From assembly GCA_965220985.1 (NCBI GenBank), contig OZ244854.1:1798001-1862000 (forward strand): a stretch of 64,000 bases of DNA, read 5' to 3'. The stretch is from JAPPHA01 sp965220985 (GTDB lineage: Bacteria; Pseudomonadota; Alphaproteobacteria; Rhodobacterales; Rhodobacteraceae). Of this stretch, positions 1 through 8,812 are shown piece by piece; position 1 is the stretch's first letter; every line of letters starts with the position of its first letter. Position numbers and translations under genes: made by a program. The notes under the pieces were generated by a model, which made no database searches, was not told the origin of the DNA, and worked only from the letters and a program-made list of their open reading frames with translations.

Positions 1-20
1 CCCGGCCGGCCAGAACGGCA

Positions 21-614
21 TCAGCCGCCCTTTTGTCCGTACGCTGTGCCCCAGCCCCAGGCACCCGAGCCGAACCCGCGCGCAACGACACGTTCACGAT
101 AGATGTCGGAAACGATGTCGCCGTCGCCGGCCAGCAGTGCCTTGGTCGCACACATTTCAGCGCAAAGCGGCAACTTGCCTTCTGCAATGCGGTTTCTTCC
201 GTACTTGGAAAATTCCGACAGCGAGTGGGTCTCTTCAGGCCCACCTGCGCAGAAGGTGCACTTGTCCATTTTGCCGCGGCTGCCAAAGTTCCCGGCTTGC
301 GGGAACTGTGGTGCGCCGAAGGGACAGGCATAGAAGCAGTAGCCGCATCCTATGCACAAGTCCTTGGAATGCAGGACGATGCCGTCGTCTGTCTGGTAGA
401 AACAGTCGACAGGGCACACCGCCATGCATGGTGCGTCGGAACAATGCATGCAGGCAACCGAGATCGATCGCTCGCCGGGAGAGCCGTCACCGATGGTGAC
501 GACGCGGCGGCGGTTGATCCCCCACGGAACTTCGTGCTCGTTCTTGCACGCAGTCACGCAGGCGTTGCACTCAATGCAGCGTTCGGCGTCACAGAGAAAT
601 TTAGCTCGTGCCAT
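21..614 (-). CDS. fdhB: Formate dehydrogenase iron-sulfur (beta) subunit
   Basis: A 197-aa electron-transfer subunit that passes electrons from the molybdenum subunit to a downstream acceptor. Sixteen cysteines fall into the four groups expected for four [4Fe-4S] clusters: C13/16/19/23, C55/58/63/67, C87/90/93/97 and C119/122/151/155. There is no C-terminal membrane anchor, unlike E. coli FdnH/FdoH, so the membrane or soluble partner must be another protein. The gene lies 13 bp downstream of fdhA on the same strand and is clearly co-transcribed. A gamma (cytochrome b) subunit could lie beyond the left window edge. Family assignment is firm; the electron acceptor is unknown. Confidence 0.93.
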   Translation of the reverse strand: MARAKFLCDAERCIECNACVTACKNEHEVPWGINRRRVVTIGDGSPGERSISVACMHCSDAPCMAVCPVDCFYQTDDGIVLHSKDLCIGCGYCFYACPFGAPQFPQAGNFGSRGKMDKCTFCAGGPEETHSLSEFSKYGRNRIAEGKLPLCAEMCATKALLAGDGDIVSDIYRERVVARGFGSGAWGWGTAYGQKGG

Positions 615-627
615 TTCTCAAGCCTCC

Positions 628-3519
628 TTATGCGTTGTAGATCTTGCAGAGAGTCGACTTCGTCTCCTGCATCTGCGTGACGGAATCATATCCGTAGGTC
701 TGCGCCGTGTTGGACGCTTCGCCAAGCACGTAAGGATCGGCGCCTTCGGGATACTTGTCCCTGAGGTCCACACCCTCGAGATGCCCGCCGAAGTGGAATG
801 GCATGAATGCCACGCCCGCCCCGACACGCTCGGTGACCATGGCCATGACCTTGACCCGAGCGCCTTCCGGACCTTCGACCCAAACCTGCGATCCGTTCCG
901 TACGCCGAGATCGTTCGCATCACGCGGATTGATTTCGACGAACATGTCCTGCTGAAGTTCAGCAAGCCACGGATTGGACCGCGATTCATCGCCACCGCCT
1001 TCATACTCGACCAGGCGACCGGACGTCAGGATCAATGGATAATCCTTGGAGAAGTCCTGTTTCTGGATCGACGCATAAAGAGTCGGCAAGCGATAGAACT
1101 TGCGGTCTTCGTAGGTCGGGTAGTCGGCAACCAGTTCCCGGTCGGGAGCATACAGAGGCTCACGATGCAACGGGATCGGATCCGGGAAGTTCCAGACCAC
1201 GGCACGTGCCTTCGCGTTACCGAAAGGCGCGCATTCGTGACTGATGGCCACCCGCTGGATTCCGCCCGAGAGGTCGGTTTTCCAGTTGGTCTTCGGCCCA
1301 GCGACCGCATCGATCGCCGCACGTTCCGCATCCGTCAGTTCACCGTCCCAACCGAGGTCCATCAGCATCTGCATGGTGAACTCCGGATATCCGTCCTGGA
1401 TGTCCGAACCCACCGAGTAGACGCCTTCGGCAAGAAGGTTGTCGCCGTCCCTCTCGACGCCGAACCGAGCCCTGAAGGTGAGGCCACCTTCCGATACCGG
1501 TTTTGACATGTCGTAGAGGTTCGGAGTTCCCGGGTGCCCCATTTCGGCCGTTCCCCAGCAAGGCCAGGGCATACCGTAGTAGTCCCCGTCGGCCGGGCCT
1601 CCGATCGCCTGAAGTGTCGTGCGATCGAAAGTGTGCTGGTTGGCCATGTGGAGCTTGATCCGTTCCGGGCTCTGGCCGGTGTAACCCACCGTCCACATGC
1701 CACGGTTGAACTCCCTCGTGATGCTCTCGACGTTCGGCGTTTCCGCATCTTCCATTTCGATGTTGCGGAAGAACCGATCAGACCATCCGAACTTGTTCGC
1801 GAACTTCGCCATGATGACATGGTCGGGCAAGCTCTCGAACAAGGGATCGACAACCTTGTCGCGCCATTGGAGCGACCGGTTCGATGCAGTGACCGAACCG
1901 CGGGTCTCGAACTGGGTGGATGCCGGGAGCAGGTAGACACCGTCCTGCTTGTCACTCAGAACAGCCGAGAACGTCGGATACGGGTCGATCACGACCAGCA
2001 TGTCGAGTTTCTCCATGGCCGTCTTCATTTCCTTCAGACGGGTCTGGGAATTCGGGGCGTGGCCCCAGAATACCATGGCGCGAACCGCCGCAGGCTGATC
2101 GGTGTTGGCCGGATCCTCCAGCACACCGTCAATCCAGCGGCTGACGGGGATCCCCGAAAGGTTCATCAGCGCCTTTTCCTTGCCATCGGCTCCGGTCGTG
2201 GTCGCGAACTGACCCTTCAGCCAGTCGAGATCCTCTTCCCAGACGCGTGCCCAATGGGCCCACGCACCGCCTGACAGGCCGTAGTAGCCTGGCAGAGTGT
2301 GGCTCAGAACACCAAGGTCCGTCGCACCCTGGACGTTGTCATGACCGCGGAAGATGTTGGTTCCGCCGCCCGACGTGCCCATGTTGCCAAGTGCGAGTTG
2401 AAGCACGCAGTAGGCTCGGGTGTTGTTGTTCCCGTTGGTGTGCTGGGTTCCACCCATGCACCAGATCACCGTTCCTGGCCGGTTGTTGGCGAGCGTTCGC
2501 GCAACCCGACGCAGCTGGCTGCCTGGAACTCCGGTGACACGTTCGGTCTCCTCGGGCGTCCACTTGGCAACCTCGGCCTGGATCTGGTCCATTCCCCAAA
2601 CGCGGGTCCGGATGAACTCCTTGTCCTCCCAGCCGTTGTCGAAGATGTGCCAGAGCAGTCCCCAGATCAGTCCGACATCCGAGCCCGGACGGAAACGAAC
2701 GTATTCGTCCGCATGGGCAGCGGTCCGCGTGAAACGCGGGTCGCACACGATCAGCGGTGCGTTGTTCTGCTCCTTCGCGCGAAGGACGTGCAGAAGCGAC
2801 ACCGGGTGAGCCTCGGCAGGGTTGCCCCCGATGAGGAAGATTGCCCGCGAGTTGTGGATGTCGTTGTAGGAGTTGGTCATGGCGCCGTAGCCCCATGTGT
2901 TGGCAACACCTGCAACTGTCGTGGAGTGACAGATCCGAGCCTGGTGATCGACGTTGTTCGTTCCCCAGTAGGCAGCAAACTTGCGGAACAGGTAGGCCTG
3001 TTCGTTGTTGTGCTTTGCGGATCCGAGCCAGTACACCGAGTCGGGCCCGCTTTCCTCGCGGATCTTCATCATGCCATCACCGATCTCGTTGATGGCATCT
3101 TCCCACGACATCCGAACCCACTCTCCACCGACTCTTTTCATCGGATACTTGAGACGGCGTTCGCCGTGAGCATGTTCACGAACGGAAGCGCCCTTGGCAC
3201 AGTGTGCCCCGAGGCTGAACGGGCTGTCCCAGCCCGGCTCCTGTCCGATCCAGACTCCGTTGTCGACTTCAGCGATGACCGAACATCCGACAGAGCAGTG
3301 CGTGCAGACCGATTTCACGGTCTCGACGGCACCCATGCCGGCTCCGGTCGCCGCTTGCGCGACGGTACCACCCGTTGCTCCGATCGCTGCGAGGCCGCCA
3401 ATGGCCAGCCCCGAACTCCGAAGGAACGAACGGCGATCCACCGTTGTCTCACAGATGCTGGAAAGGAGTCCCGTCCGTTGGGGGCGTCTCGCTACCCCGT
3501 TGGTCTTTTTCCTTAACAT
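628..3519 (-). CDS. fdhA: Formate dehydrogenase catalytic (alpha) subunit, Tat-exported
   Basis: A 963-aa molybdopterin oxidoreductase (DMSO reductase superfamily) that oxidises formate to CO2. The ATG at 3519 is chosen because GGAGAAACAGGA lies just upstream and the protein then starts with a Tat signal (RR at 29-30, followed by a hydrophobic stretch ending near AQA). The N-terminal [4Fe-4S] ligands are C72, C75, C79 and C107. The active-site metal ligand is a cysteine (C197, followed by His198 in RICHSTT) and not selenocysteine. The C-terminus has the MopB-CT domain. A longer frame to 3663 lacks a good start. Tat export implies a periplasmic enzyme, co-transported with FdhB. Confidence 0.95.
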   Translation of the reverse strand: MLRKKTNGVARRPQRTGLLSSICETTVDRRSFLRSSGLAIGGLAAIGATGGTVAQAATGAGMGAVETVKSVCTHCSVGCSVIAEVDNGVWIGQEPGWDSPFSLGAHCAKGASVREHAHGERRLKYPMKRVGGEWVRMSWEDAINEIGDGMMKIREESGPDSVYWLGSAKHNNEQAYLFRKFAAYWGTNNVDHQARICHSTTVAGVANTWGYGAMTNSYNDIHNSRAIFLIGGNPAEAHPVSLLHVLRAKEQNNAPLIVCDPRFTRTAAHADEYVRFRPGSDVGLIWGLLWHIFDNGWEDKEFIRTRVWGMDQIQAEVAKWTPEETERVTGVPGSQLRRVARTLANNRPGTVIWCMGGTQHTNGNNNTRAYCVLQLALGNMGTSGGGTNIFRGHDNVQGATDLGVLSHTLPGYYGLSGGAWAHWARVWEEDLDWLKGQFATTTGADGKEKALMNLSGIPVSRWIDGVLEDPANTDQPAAVRAMVFWGHAPNSQTRLKEMKTAMEKLDMLVVIDPYPTFSAVLSDKQDGVYLLPASTQFETRGSVTASNRSLQWRDKVVDPLFESLPDHVIMAKFANKFGWSDRFFRNIEMEDAETPNVESITREFNRGMWTVGYTGQSPERIKLHMANQHTFDRTTLQAIGGPADGDYYGMPWPCWGTAEMGHPGTPNLYDMSKPVSEGGLTFRARFGVERDGDNLLAEGVYSVGSDIQDGYPEFTMQMLMDLGWDGELTDAERAAIDAVAGPKTNWKTDLSGGIQRVAISHECAPFGNAKARAVVWNFPDPIPLHREPLYAPDRELVADYPTYEDRKFYRLPTLYASIQKQDFSKDYPLILTSGRLVEYEGGGDESRSNPWLAELQQDMFVEINPRDANDLGVRNGSQVWVEGPEGARVKVMAMVTERVGAGVAFMPFHFGGHLEGVDLRDKYPEGADPYVLGEASNTAQTYGYDSVTQMQETKSTLCKIYNA

Positions 3520-3539
3520 TCCTGTTTCTCCTTGCTTCA

Positions 3540-3556
3540 GCCGGCCCCAGGCCGGC
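3540..3556 (-). other. Stem-loop in the fdhA leader
   Basis: A perfect 7-bp GC-rich hairpin (GCCGGCC, 3-nt loop, GGCCGGC) lies between the small Tat gene and the fdhA ribosome-binding site, about 20 nt before the fdhA start. It is not followed by a T-run, so it looks like an mRNA processing or stability element, not a terminator. This is inferred from sequence only. Confidence 0.4.
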
Positions 3557-3634
3557 ATTGCTTGGTTGGTTGATGTTCCCGACCCGGTGGGCGTCTCGCA
3601 ACCGGTGGGCCGAAAACGTTGTGAAACCGTCCGA

Positions 3635-3826
3635 TCAGAACCGGGCGGTCTCGAAGTAGGCACGGGTGTGTGCCGTGTCGCGCAGGCGGTCGCCTGCCGT
3701 GTCGTGGGTTTCCGCCACCGCTTCCTGACCGCTCACGGCAATGGCAACTGCCGCTGGAGCGGACACGGACGCGAGTTTCAGGAAATCCCGGCGGCTGGAT
3801 TCAGTCGCCTGGTTTTCTTGACTCAT
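3635..3826 (-). CDS. Small formate dehydrogenase-region Tat-signal protein (FdhX-like)
   Basis: A 63-aa protein made almost entirely of a Tat signal: SSRRDFLK at residues 10-17, then an alanine-rich hydrophobic stretch, then a short acidic/polar tail. The ATG at 3826 follows a clear AGGAGA ribosome-binding site. Such mini-proteins are known directly upstream of fdhA in many proteobacteria (the 'formate dehydrogenase region TAT target' family). Their role is not established; a co-translocation or assembly partner of FdhA is likely. It sits between the TorD-like chaperone and fdhA in the same operon. Confidence 0.8.
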   Translation of the reverse strand: MSQENQATESSRRDFLKLASVSAPAAVAIAVSGQEAVAETHDTAGDRLRDTAHTRAYFETARF

Positions 3827-3879
3827 GGCCGATCTCCTCTTGTTATGGTCGACACGCGGTGCCGACCGGTTGATGCAGG

Positions 3880-4533
3880 TCACCCTGCGGTCATTCGGAA
3901 CGCTTCGCGCTCGATGTTCATGAACAGCCGGCCGGTTGTTCCGACCGGTGCGTAGAACACCGCATTTTTCGCGCGTTCCAAATCCGAAAAGAAGTGTTCA
4001 GCCCAGGCACCGATGTGCCGGTTGAAGAACTCTCCCTGTCGTTCGAGGCTGGACGGTCGCCCGAACCGGCCCGTGATGAGCACGGCCATGACCTCGCACA
4101 GCGATGCGATCTGGTCCTCGGGTTCGAAGACGTCCGGCGCCTTGGTTATCCTGAACTGCGGAAGCTGCTGACGCAGCGTTGCCAACGGCTTCTCGTTGAG
4201 AAATCCCGTCATGTAGTAACTGGCGTAAGGCAGGAGTTCGCCGCGGCCCAGCCCGATGAAGAGGGCATGGAACTCTCGCTCCACGGATCGTGCCGAGGTG
4301 GAACGAGCGATTCGGGCAAGAACGTTGATGGCCTTGCCAAGCTCGGTGTCGTCACCTTTCAGACCTGCGACCTTCTCAAGCAACTCGGCATCGGGCGGTC
4401 GCGCGAGCAGTGCCGCGAGAAAGTCGTAGAGTTCGGCGCGCATTCTGTCTTCGGGCGCGATGTCGAAGGCTGGCGCCTTGTCTTGGCCTTCAAAGTCCTC
4501 GTCGGAGGTGTTGCTCATGACATCCTCGGTCAT
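3880..4533 (-). CDS. TorD-family molybdoenzyme chaperone
   Basis: A 217-aa TorD/DmsD-type cytoplasmic chaperone, all-helical in appearance, with the family pattern around residues 30-150: ELYDFLAALLARPP, then YASYYMTGFLNEKPLATLR, and a PEDQIASLCEVM segment. It would hold apo-FdhA and its Tat signal until the molybdenum cofactor is inserted. The ATG at 4533 overlaps the stop of the preceding gene (ATGA), indicating translational coupling; an alternative ATG at 4518 has its own GAGG site. The first 25 residues are acidic and not conserved-looking. FdhD and cofactor genes are not in the window. Confidence 0.87.
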   Translation of the reverse strand: MTEDVMSNTSDEDFEGQDKAPAFDIAPEDRMRAELYDFLAALLARPPDAELLEKVAGLKGDDTELGKAINVLARIARSTSARSVEREFHALFIGLGRGELLPYASYYMTGFLNEKPLATLRQQLPQFRITKAPDVFEPEDQIASLCEVMAVLITGRFGRPSSLERQGEFFNRHIGAWAEHFFSDLERAKNAVFYAPVGTTGRLFMNIEREAFRMTAG

Positions 4534-5219
4534 GACGTGATCCTGAATCTCATTCGCCGCGGCGCCGTGACCACCGGGGCGGCCACAATGATCGGGGCGT
4601 CGACGGTATCGGGTTCCGCATCGTCGAAAGATGCGTCGGTGGCATCCACGCCACCATTCGCGAGGGTGTCGGCATGCGTGACTTCTGGCGCTGTCGACTC
4701 GGCTTCTGCCTGCGCAATTGCCGTGCCCTGGTCCTGTTCGCCGATTTCGGCGTCGTCGGTGTCGGGATTCTCGTCGCTCGCGGTCTCGGGGTCCGATGCA
4801 TCTTTGCTGGTCGCCAATACATGCTGCAGCATGCCCTTGCCGACCTGGTAGGTCGTTTGCAGATTGTCGATGACGGTCGCCGCATCGGTGAAGTCTTCGC
4901 CGTAGTCGACCAGTTCGTCGAGGTTGGCCAGAATCGGGTTGGTCAGCCAGAGCTTCCTCAAGGCGCGCCTGCGGATCGATGCGGGAACCGCCTCCTTCAT
5001 GAATGCCGAAAAGTCGTCGCCAGCCCTGAGACTGTCGGGGTCTGGAAGGTCGAGCTGCTGCAGGATCTCGGCTTCGCTCCGCTCGTCGAGGACCTGCTCG
5101 TTCGAACCGGTCTGTTCTTCGAGCGATGCCAGTTTGGCCTGTTCGGTCTCTTGGGCGGTCTCGGCCGCGACTGCCGCCTTGCGGCGGGTCCAGAAGTCGG
5201 ATGTTACACGGGCGGTCAA
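4530..5219 (-). CDS. DUF3306 family protein of the formate dehydrogenase operon
   Basis: A 229-aa protein with the DUF3306 signature: SDFWTRRKAAV near the N-terminus, a LPDPDSL/DFSAFM block around residues 57-75, then RRRALRKLWLTNP and LDELVDYGEDFTDA around 83-115. The remaining 100 residues are acidic, low-complexity D/E/A/T-rich sequence. No catalytic motif or membrane segment is visible. The family is almost always found next to DUF3305 and TorD-like genes in formate dehydrogenase clusters, so a maturation role is inferred. It overlaps its neighbours by 4 bp at both ends (ATGA), so the three genes are co-translated. Confidence 0.8.
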   Translation of the reverse strand: MTARVTSDFWTRRKAAVAAETAQETEQAKLASLEEQTGSNEQVLDERSEAEILQQLDLPDPDSLRAGDDFSAFMKEAVPASIRRRALRKLWLTNPILANLDELVDYGEDFTDAATVIDNLQTTYQVGKGMLQHVLATSKDASDPETASDENPDTDDAEIGEQDQGTAIAQAEAESTAPEVTHADTLANGGVDATDASFDDAEPDTVDAPIIVAAPVVTAPRRMRFRITS

Positions 5220-5863
5220 TGGATCGTCTCCCCATCACCCGCGGGTCGCGTTCCCCACATCACCTTTCGCGGCGCACGATAGACGTCGCTCGCCTGATGA
5301 ATGCGCGCATCGCCAATGCCGTCCTGCTTGCGGTCGACTCGGATCCTGTCGCGCTGTCGCTTGTAGAAGCCTTCGTCCTTGTGGTGGAAATCGGAAAACT
5401 CCCGGATCCACGCGATGACCGCAGGCGGCATCGGGACCGGTTCGACGATTTCCTCGCCGCTGTCCATGTAGTCCTGCGCCTCGAACGGGGACGCGGTCAC
5501 GAGGATCAATTCGAGGTCGTGGGCGTCACTGTTGATGCCGGACACGCTTTCGCGCATCACGACAAACAGAGATGGCGTGCGCGCCGAAAGTCCCTGCTTG
5601 TAGGCCTCGGTGTCCGAACGGTAGAGCTCGAGCGGCAAGGTGCCCGCATGATACTCGATCACGGAGCCCTCGCGACGGATTTCCCGCCAATGCGCATCTC
5701 CCGATCCGGGCAGGACTCCGACAACACGCCGGTTCCAGCTTGCCCAACGAGTGACACCCGGCGACACCCTGATGACGATGCCGATTGGCATCAATGCCGT
5801 GCGCTGCTGCAGCTGCGACAATTGGTCGGGTGAATCCAGATTTCCCTGGTGGCCATTTCTCAT
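5216..5863 (-). CDS. DUF3305 family protein, first gene of the formate dehydrogenase operon
   Basis: A 215-aa protein. The DUF3305 core is clear from residue 25: MPIGIVIRVSPGVTRWASW, then VVGVLPGSGDAHWREIRREG, HAGTLPLELYRSDTEAY and PSLFVVMRE. The C-terminal 40 residues are basic and polar. No enzyme motif is seen. It is the promoter-proximal gene of the leftward operon, with a 413-bp upstream gap. The start at 5863 has only a weak ribosome-binding site; an internal ATG at 5791 would start exactly at the domain. Function is unknown beyond its consistent linkage to formate dehydrogenases. Confidence 0.8.
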   Translation of the reverse strand: MRNGHQGNLDSPDQLSQLQQRTALMPIGIVIRVSPGVTRWASWNRRVVGVLPGSGDAHWREIRREGSVIEYHAGTLPLELYRSDTEAYKQGLSARTPSLFVVMRESVSGINSDAHDLELILVTASPFEAQDYMDSGEEIVEPVPMPPAVIAWIREFSDFHHKDEGFYKRQRDRIRVDRKQDGIGDARIHQASDVYRAPRKVMWGTRPAGDGETIH

Positions 5864-6276
5864 GCTTCAAATCTACCCAAAATCGCCAATTCGGGCAACC
5901 AAAGCAGGGGGCAGACCTGACGATTACCGACGTATCTTGTCGGTTATATGTCTGACGATGCGGCCGAAGGCTGCGCGAATTGCTGAACCTTCGAAGACCT
6001 CTTGTCATTTGGCATATGTAGTTCGATTTGATAAAGGCCATACAATATGTAGTTATCGGAATTTCTCAAGGATTGCTCGGGCGGGCGCGAGATCACCGAC
6101 GCATGCGTGGCGTGTTCAAGTCGATGTCAGCGGCCTAAAACCAATCCGGGACCAATCGTCTGTCGCTTCGTGATCAGGTGCCGTGAATTTGCCCTCGGGG
6201 GACGTGCTGGTCGTTGCGCGCGATCAGGCGATTGAGTACGACTTCAGTCCTTTGATCATCGCTTCATCCTGCGTTC
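5864..6276. promoter_or_regulatory. Intergenic region with presumed formate dehydrogenase operon promoter
   Basis: This 413-bp gap is noticeably AT-richer than its surroundings and contains no credible gene. It must hold the leftward promoter of the DUF3305-to-fdhB operon. A 10-bp direct repeat, ATATGTAGTT, occurs at 6014-6023 and 6045-6054, 31 bp apart (about three helical turns), and the spacer contains a small CATA-CAA-TATG palindrome. These could be activator sites. I could not place a confident -35/-10 pair. Confidence 0.45.
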
Positions 6277-7548
6277 TCAAGCGGCCCCGCTTCCGTCGGA
6301 CGGAGCCGCGTATTCGCGATAGGCACGTTGGATCGAAATCTGATCGGCGATGTACTTGGCATCATGCCAGACTCCCCAGATGAACGTCGAGCCGCGGCGC
6401 GATTGCCAGGGCAGGCCGAGGAAGTAGACCCCCGGTTCGCGCGAGACGCCCCGATGATGTATCGGTTTGCCATTGGCGTCGAACGTGTCGACCTGCAGCC
6501 AGCTGAAGTCCTGCCGGAAACCCGTTGCCCAGATGATCGAGTTGATGCCCGCAGCGGCGAGATCGAGTTCGCGGACCGGATTGGTCAGGCTATCGGGGTC
6601 GGGTAGCATTCTTCGCGCTTCCGGCTCCGGAGGAAAACCCAGGCCGTAGCGTTCGACATAGGCATCGGCGGCATCGAGCAATCGCAGGTAATAGGTGTCG
6701 CCGTAGATCAGGTTTTGCTCGAGGTCACCTGCGAATTCCAGCACGCCGTTCTCGTATCGGCTGGTCATGCCAAGCAAGGTGATGCCGTCGTGCGCGAGGC
6801 GACGGAAATCCATCGTGCGGCCGCCATAGGCGCCGCTGACCGCAATGGTGACATGCTCCTGACCCGGCTCCTCCGCCGGAACATCCCACTTGCCGAGCAC
6901 CCCGAGCCACCAGCAGTAGTCGCGGCCCCGGTAGGTGCGTGGCGGTCTGTCGTGCGGGCCGACCGACAGGTAGACCTGTCGCCCCGCGCGGCAGAGTTCC
7001 TCGGCGATCTGGGCGCCGGACGATCCGGCGCCGACGATCAGCACCGCTCCTTCGGGCAGCTGGGCCGGACTGCGGTAGTGAAATGAATGAAGCTGGGTCT
7101 GCGGTGCGGTTTCGGGAACGACCGGCGGGATCGACGGGATCTGAAAGGCGCCGGTGGCCGCCACGATCCGCATGGATTCCAACGGGCCCTCCGTCGTTTC
7201 GATGGAAATCCGCTCGTGACCGTCGATGCGCGAGGCCTTGGTGACTTCAACGCCGGTCCGGATCGGCGCGTTGAACTTGCGGGCGTAGTCGCACATGTAG
7301 TCTGCAACCCGCTCCTTGGTCGGAAACTCGTCCGGGTCGCAATCGTCAAATTCGAGATTGGGGAAACGATCGTGCCATGCGGGGCCATTGGCAACGAGCG
7401 AATCCCAGCGCCCCGATCGCCATGCTTCTGCCACGCGGCCCTTTTCCAGTACAATGTGGGGCACGCCGTTCTTCGAGAGGTGCTCGCTCAGCGCGATGCC
7501 AGCCTGACCACCGCCGACGACCACTGTGTCCGTTGTTTCCACAGGCAT
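6277..7548 (-). CDS. Flavin-containing monooxygenase-like NAD(P)/FAD oxidoreductase
   Basis: A 423-aa protein of the FMO / Baeyer-Villiger-like class. An FAD-binding GGGQAG motif lies within the first 20 residues, and a second dinucleotide motif, VGAGSSGAQIAEEL, near residues 165-180 would bind NADPH. FATGFR-like sequence (IIWATGFRQDFSW) occurs near the C-terminus, as in FMO/CzcO-type enzymes. The ATG at 7548 was chosen for its AGGAG site 7 nt upstream. The substrate is unknown; N- or S-oxygenation is possible. It is on the same strand as the formate dehydrogenase operon but separated by 413 bp, so probably independently transcribed. Confidence 0.82.
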   Translation of the reverse strand: MPVETTDTVVVGGGQAGIALSEHLSKNGVPHIVLEKGRVAEAWRSGRWDSLVANGPAWHDRFPNLEFDDCDPDEFPTKERVADYMCDYARKFNAPIRTGVEVTKASRIDGHERISIETTEGPLESMRIVAATGAFQIPSIPPVVPETAPQTQLHSFHYRSPAQLPEGAVLIVGAGSSGAQIAEELCRAGRQVYLSVGPHDRPPRTYRGRDYCWWLGVLGKWDVPAEEPGQEHVTIAVSGAYGGRTMDFRRLAHDGITLLGMTSRYENGVLEFAGDLEQNLIYGDTYYLRLLDAADAYVERYGLGFPPEPEARRMLPDPDSLTNPVRELDLAAAGINSIIWATGFRQDFSWLQVDTFDANGKPIHHRGVSREPGVYFLGLPWQSRRGSTFIWGVWHDAKYIADQISIQRAYREYAAPSDGSGAA

Positions 7549-7909
7549 CTGCTGATCTCCTCCATCCGGATTTTGCCGCAAGAATGGCGATAGATTCGAA
7601 CGTATGATGCATGTTCAAGTTGACGGCAACACATCAGAACGGATCGGGCGTTCATGGCCCCATGCCAACATGAATCAGCGTGTTTCGTGTCGGCGTCGTA
7701 GCGCATCGGGTTCGGTAACCGCCACATGTCACGCGGCAATTCTCCGTTCTCTCATCCCGACGGCCCTTGGCGAGTCGTGAGTCGTGGTGTCGCTTTGCCC
7801 TTGTCTGGCGAAAGTGCAGGCGAGGGGGAAAGGTCACGACATGGTCTTTTGTCCACGGTTGACGTGAAGGAAACTCGAGTTCGATTGCGGCCAGTCCGGA
7901 CCTATGAAC
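7549..7909. other. Intergenic region, no gene recognised
   Basis: These 361 bp lie between the FMO-like gene start and the transposase remnant. The FMO-like promoter should be near 7560-7700. No complete gene, tRNA or convincing inverted terminal repeat was found. Short frames here have no recognisable family features. Confidence 0.4.
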
Positions 7910-8812
7910 TCACGAAGACTGTTCGGAAAAGAGGTCGTTGAGATTGATATCGTCCGATCCGAATTGACGTGACACCACACGCCAGAAAAAGTCCCACGTG
8001 TCGCGATCGACACCGTGGAAAGTGCTTTGCATCCCGTTTCGCATCCACCAATTGCTGGGATACCTGTCGGTTGCAAATCGAAACAACGGGCAGGACTGTT
8101 CCTGAACCTGGTCGATCAGGAAGGTGAGCAACGCCAGGCAGGCATGAACGCGGGAAAGATTCCGATCGCCGTGACCGAGATTGCACTCGAAATCGTAACC
8201 GATCTCTCTCATCACCTCGAATTCCCACCAAGGATCGAAATCCGGTCCGAAACGCTCTGCAAAATCGGGGCTCTTGAGCATCTCTATGATATCGCTTTCC
8301 AAACGCCACCGTGCTCGCGCGGCACGCATGACCCGATTCACCGAGGACTCGTCAATGTGCAGGTCGGTGACCCATGCAAAAGCCTTGCCGGTTCGACCCG
8401 GCAAGGTTTCGCGGCAGTCGAGAACATTGACCTGAATGGCGGAATCGTTGTCATCCAGCGGTACGTCGTTCTGCCATCGATAGTGCTCGCCGATTTCGCC
8501 TTTCTCGCCCTGCCGCGTCGTTTCGAGCGTGCGGACGCCGGGATCGTTCCCCATCCGCTTGAAAAGAAAACTGTTGGCGGCGGGGGGTTGACCGCTGACG
8601 CGCCGGTTTCCCGCGCGTGGAACCGCTGGAGCCGACGTCGTGTCGGGTTTACTCGAACCGAAAAACATGAAACCATCATGGTGCCTTCCGTGATCGCCTT
8701 GACGATCACGACTGCAAAATCGCCCCGAAACCATGCTTGCGGATGCGAAAATGCCAAAAAACCTTGTTCTGTGCGACTGCGAAGCAACACAGGGCGTCGA
8801 TCGAGATCTCAT
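7910..8812 (-). pseudogene. Decayed DDE-type transposase (C-terminal part)
   Basis: The C-terminal 170 residues of this frame read like the end of a DDE transposase: LHIDESSVNRVMRAARARWRLES (the region carrying the third catalytic acidic residue), then YDFECNLGHGDRNLSRVHACLALLTFLIDQVQEQ. The N-terminal half is broken. In the neighbouring frame FAVVIVK is followed one base out of phase by QGDH, matching the usual VKxGDH stretch of these transposases, so a frameshift near 8720 is likely. The 5' end runs into the upstream start of the opposing 4Fe-4S gene at 8751. It is short for the family, which is usually above 400 aa. No terminal repeats were identified. Confidence 0.65.
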
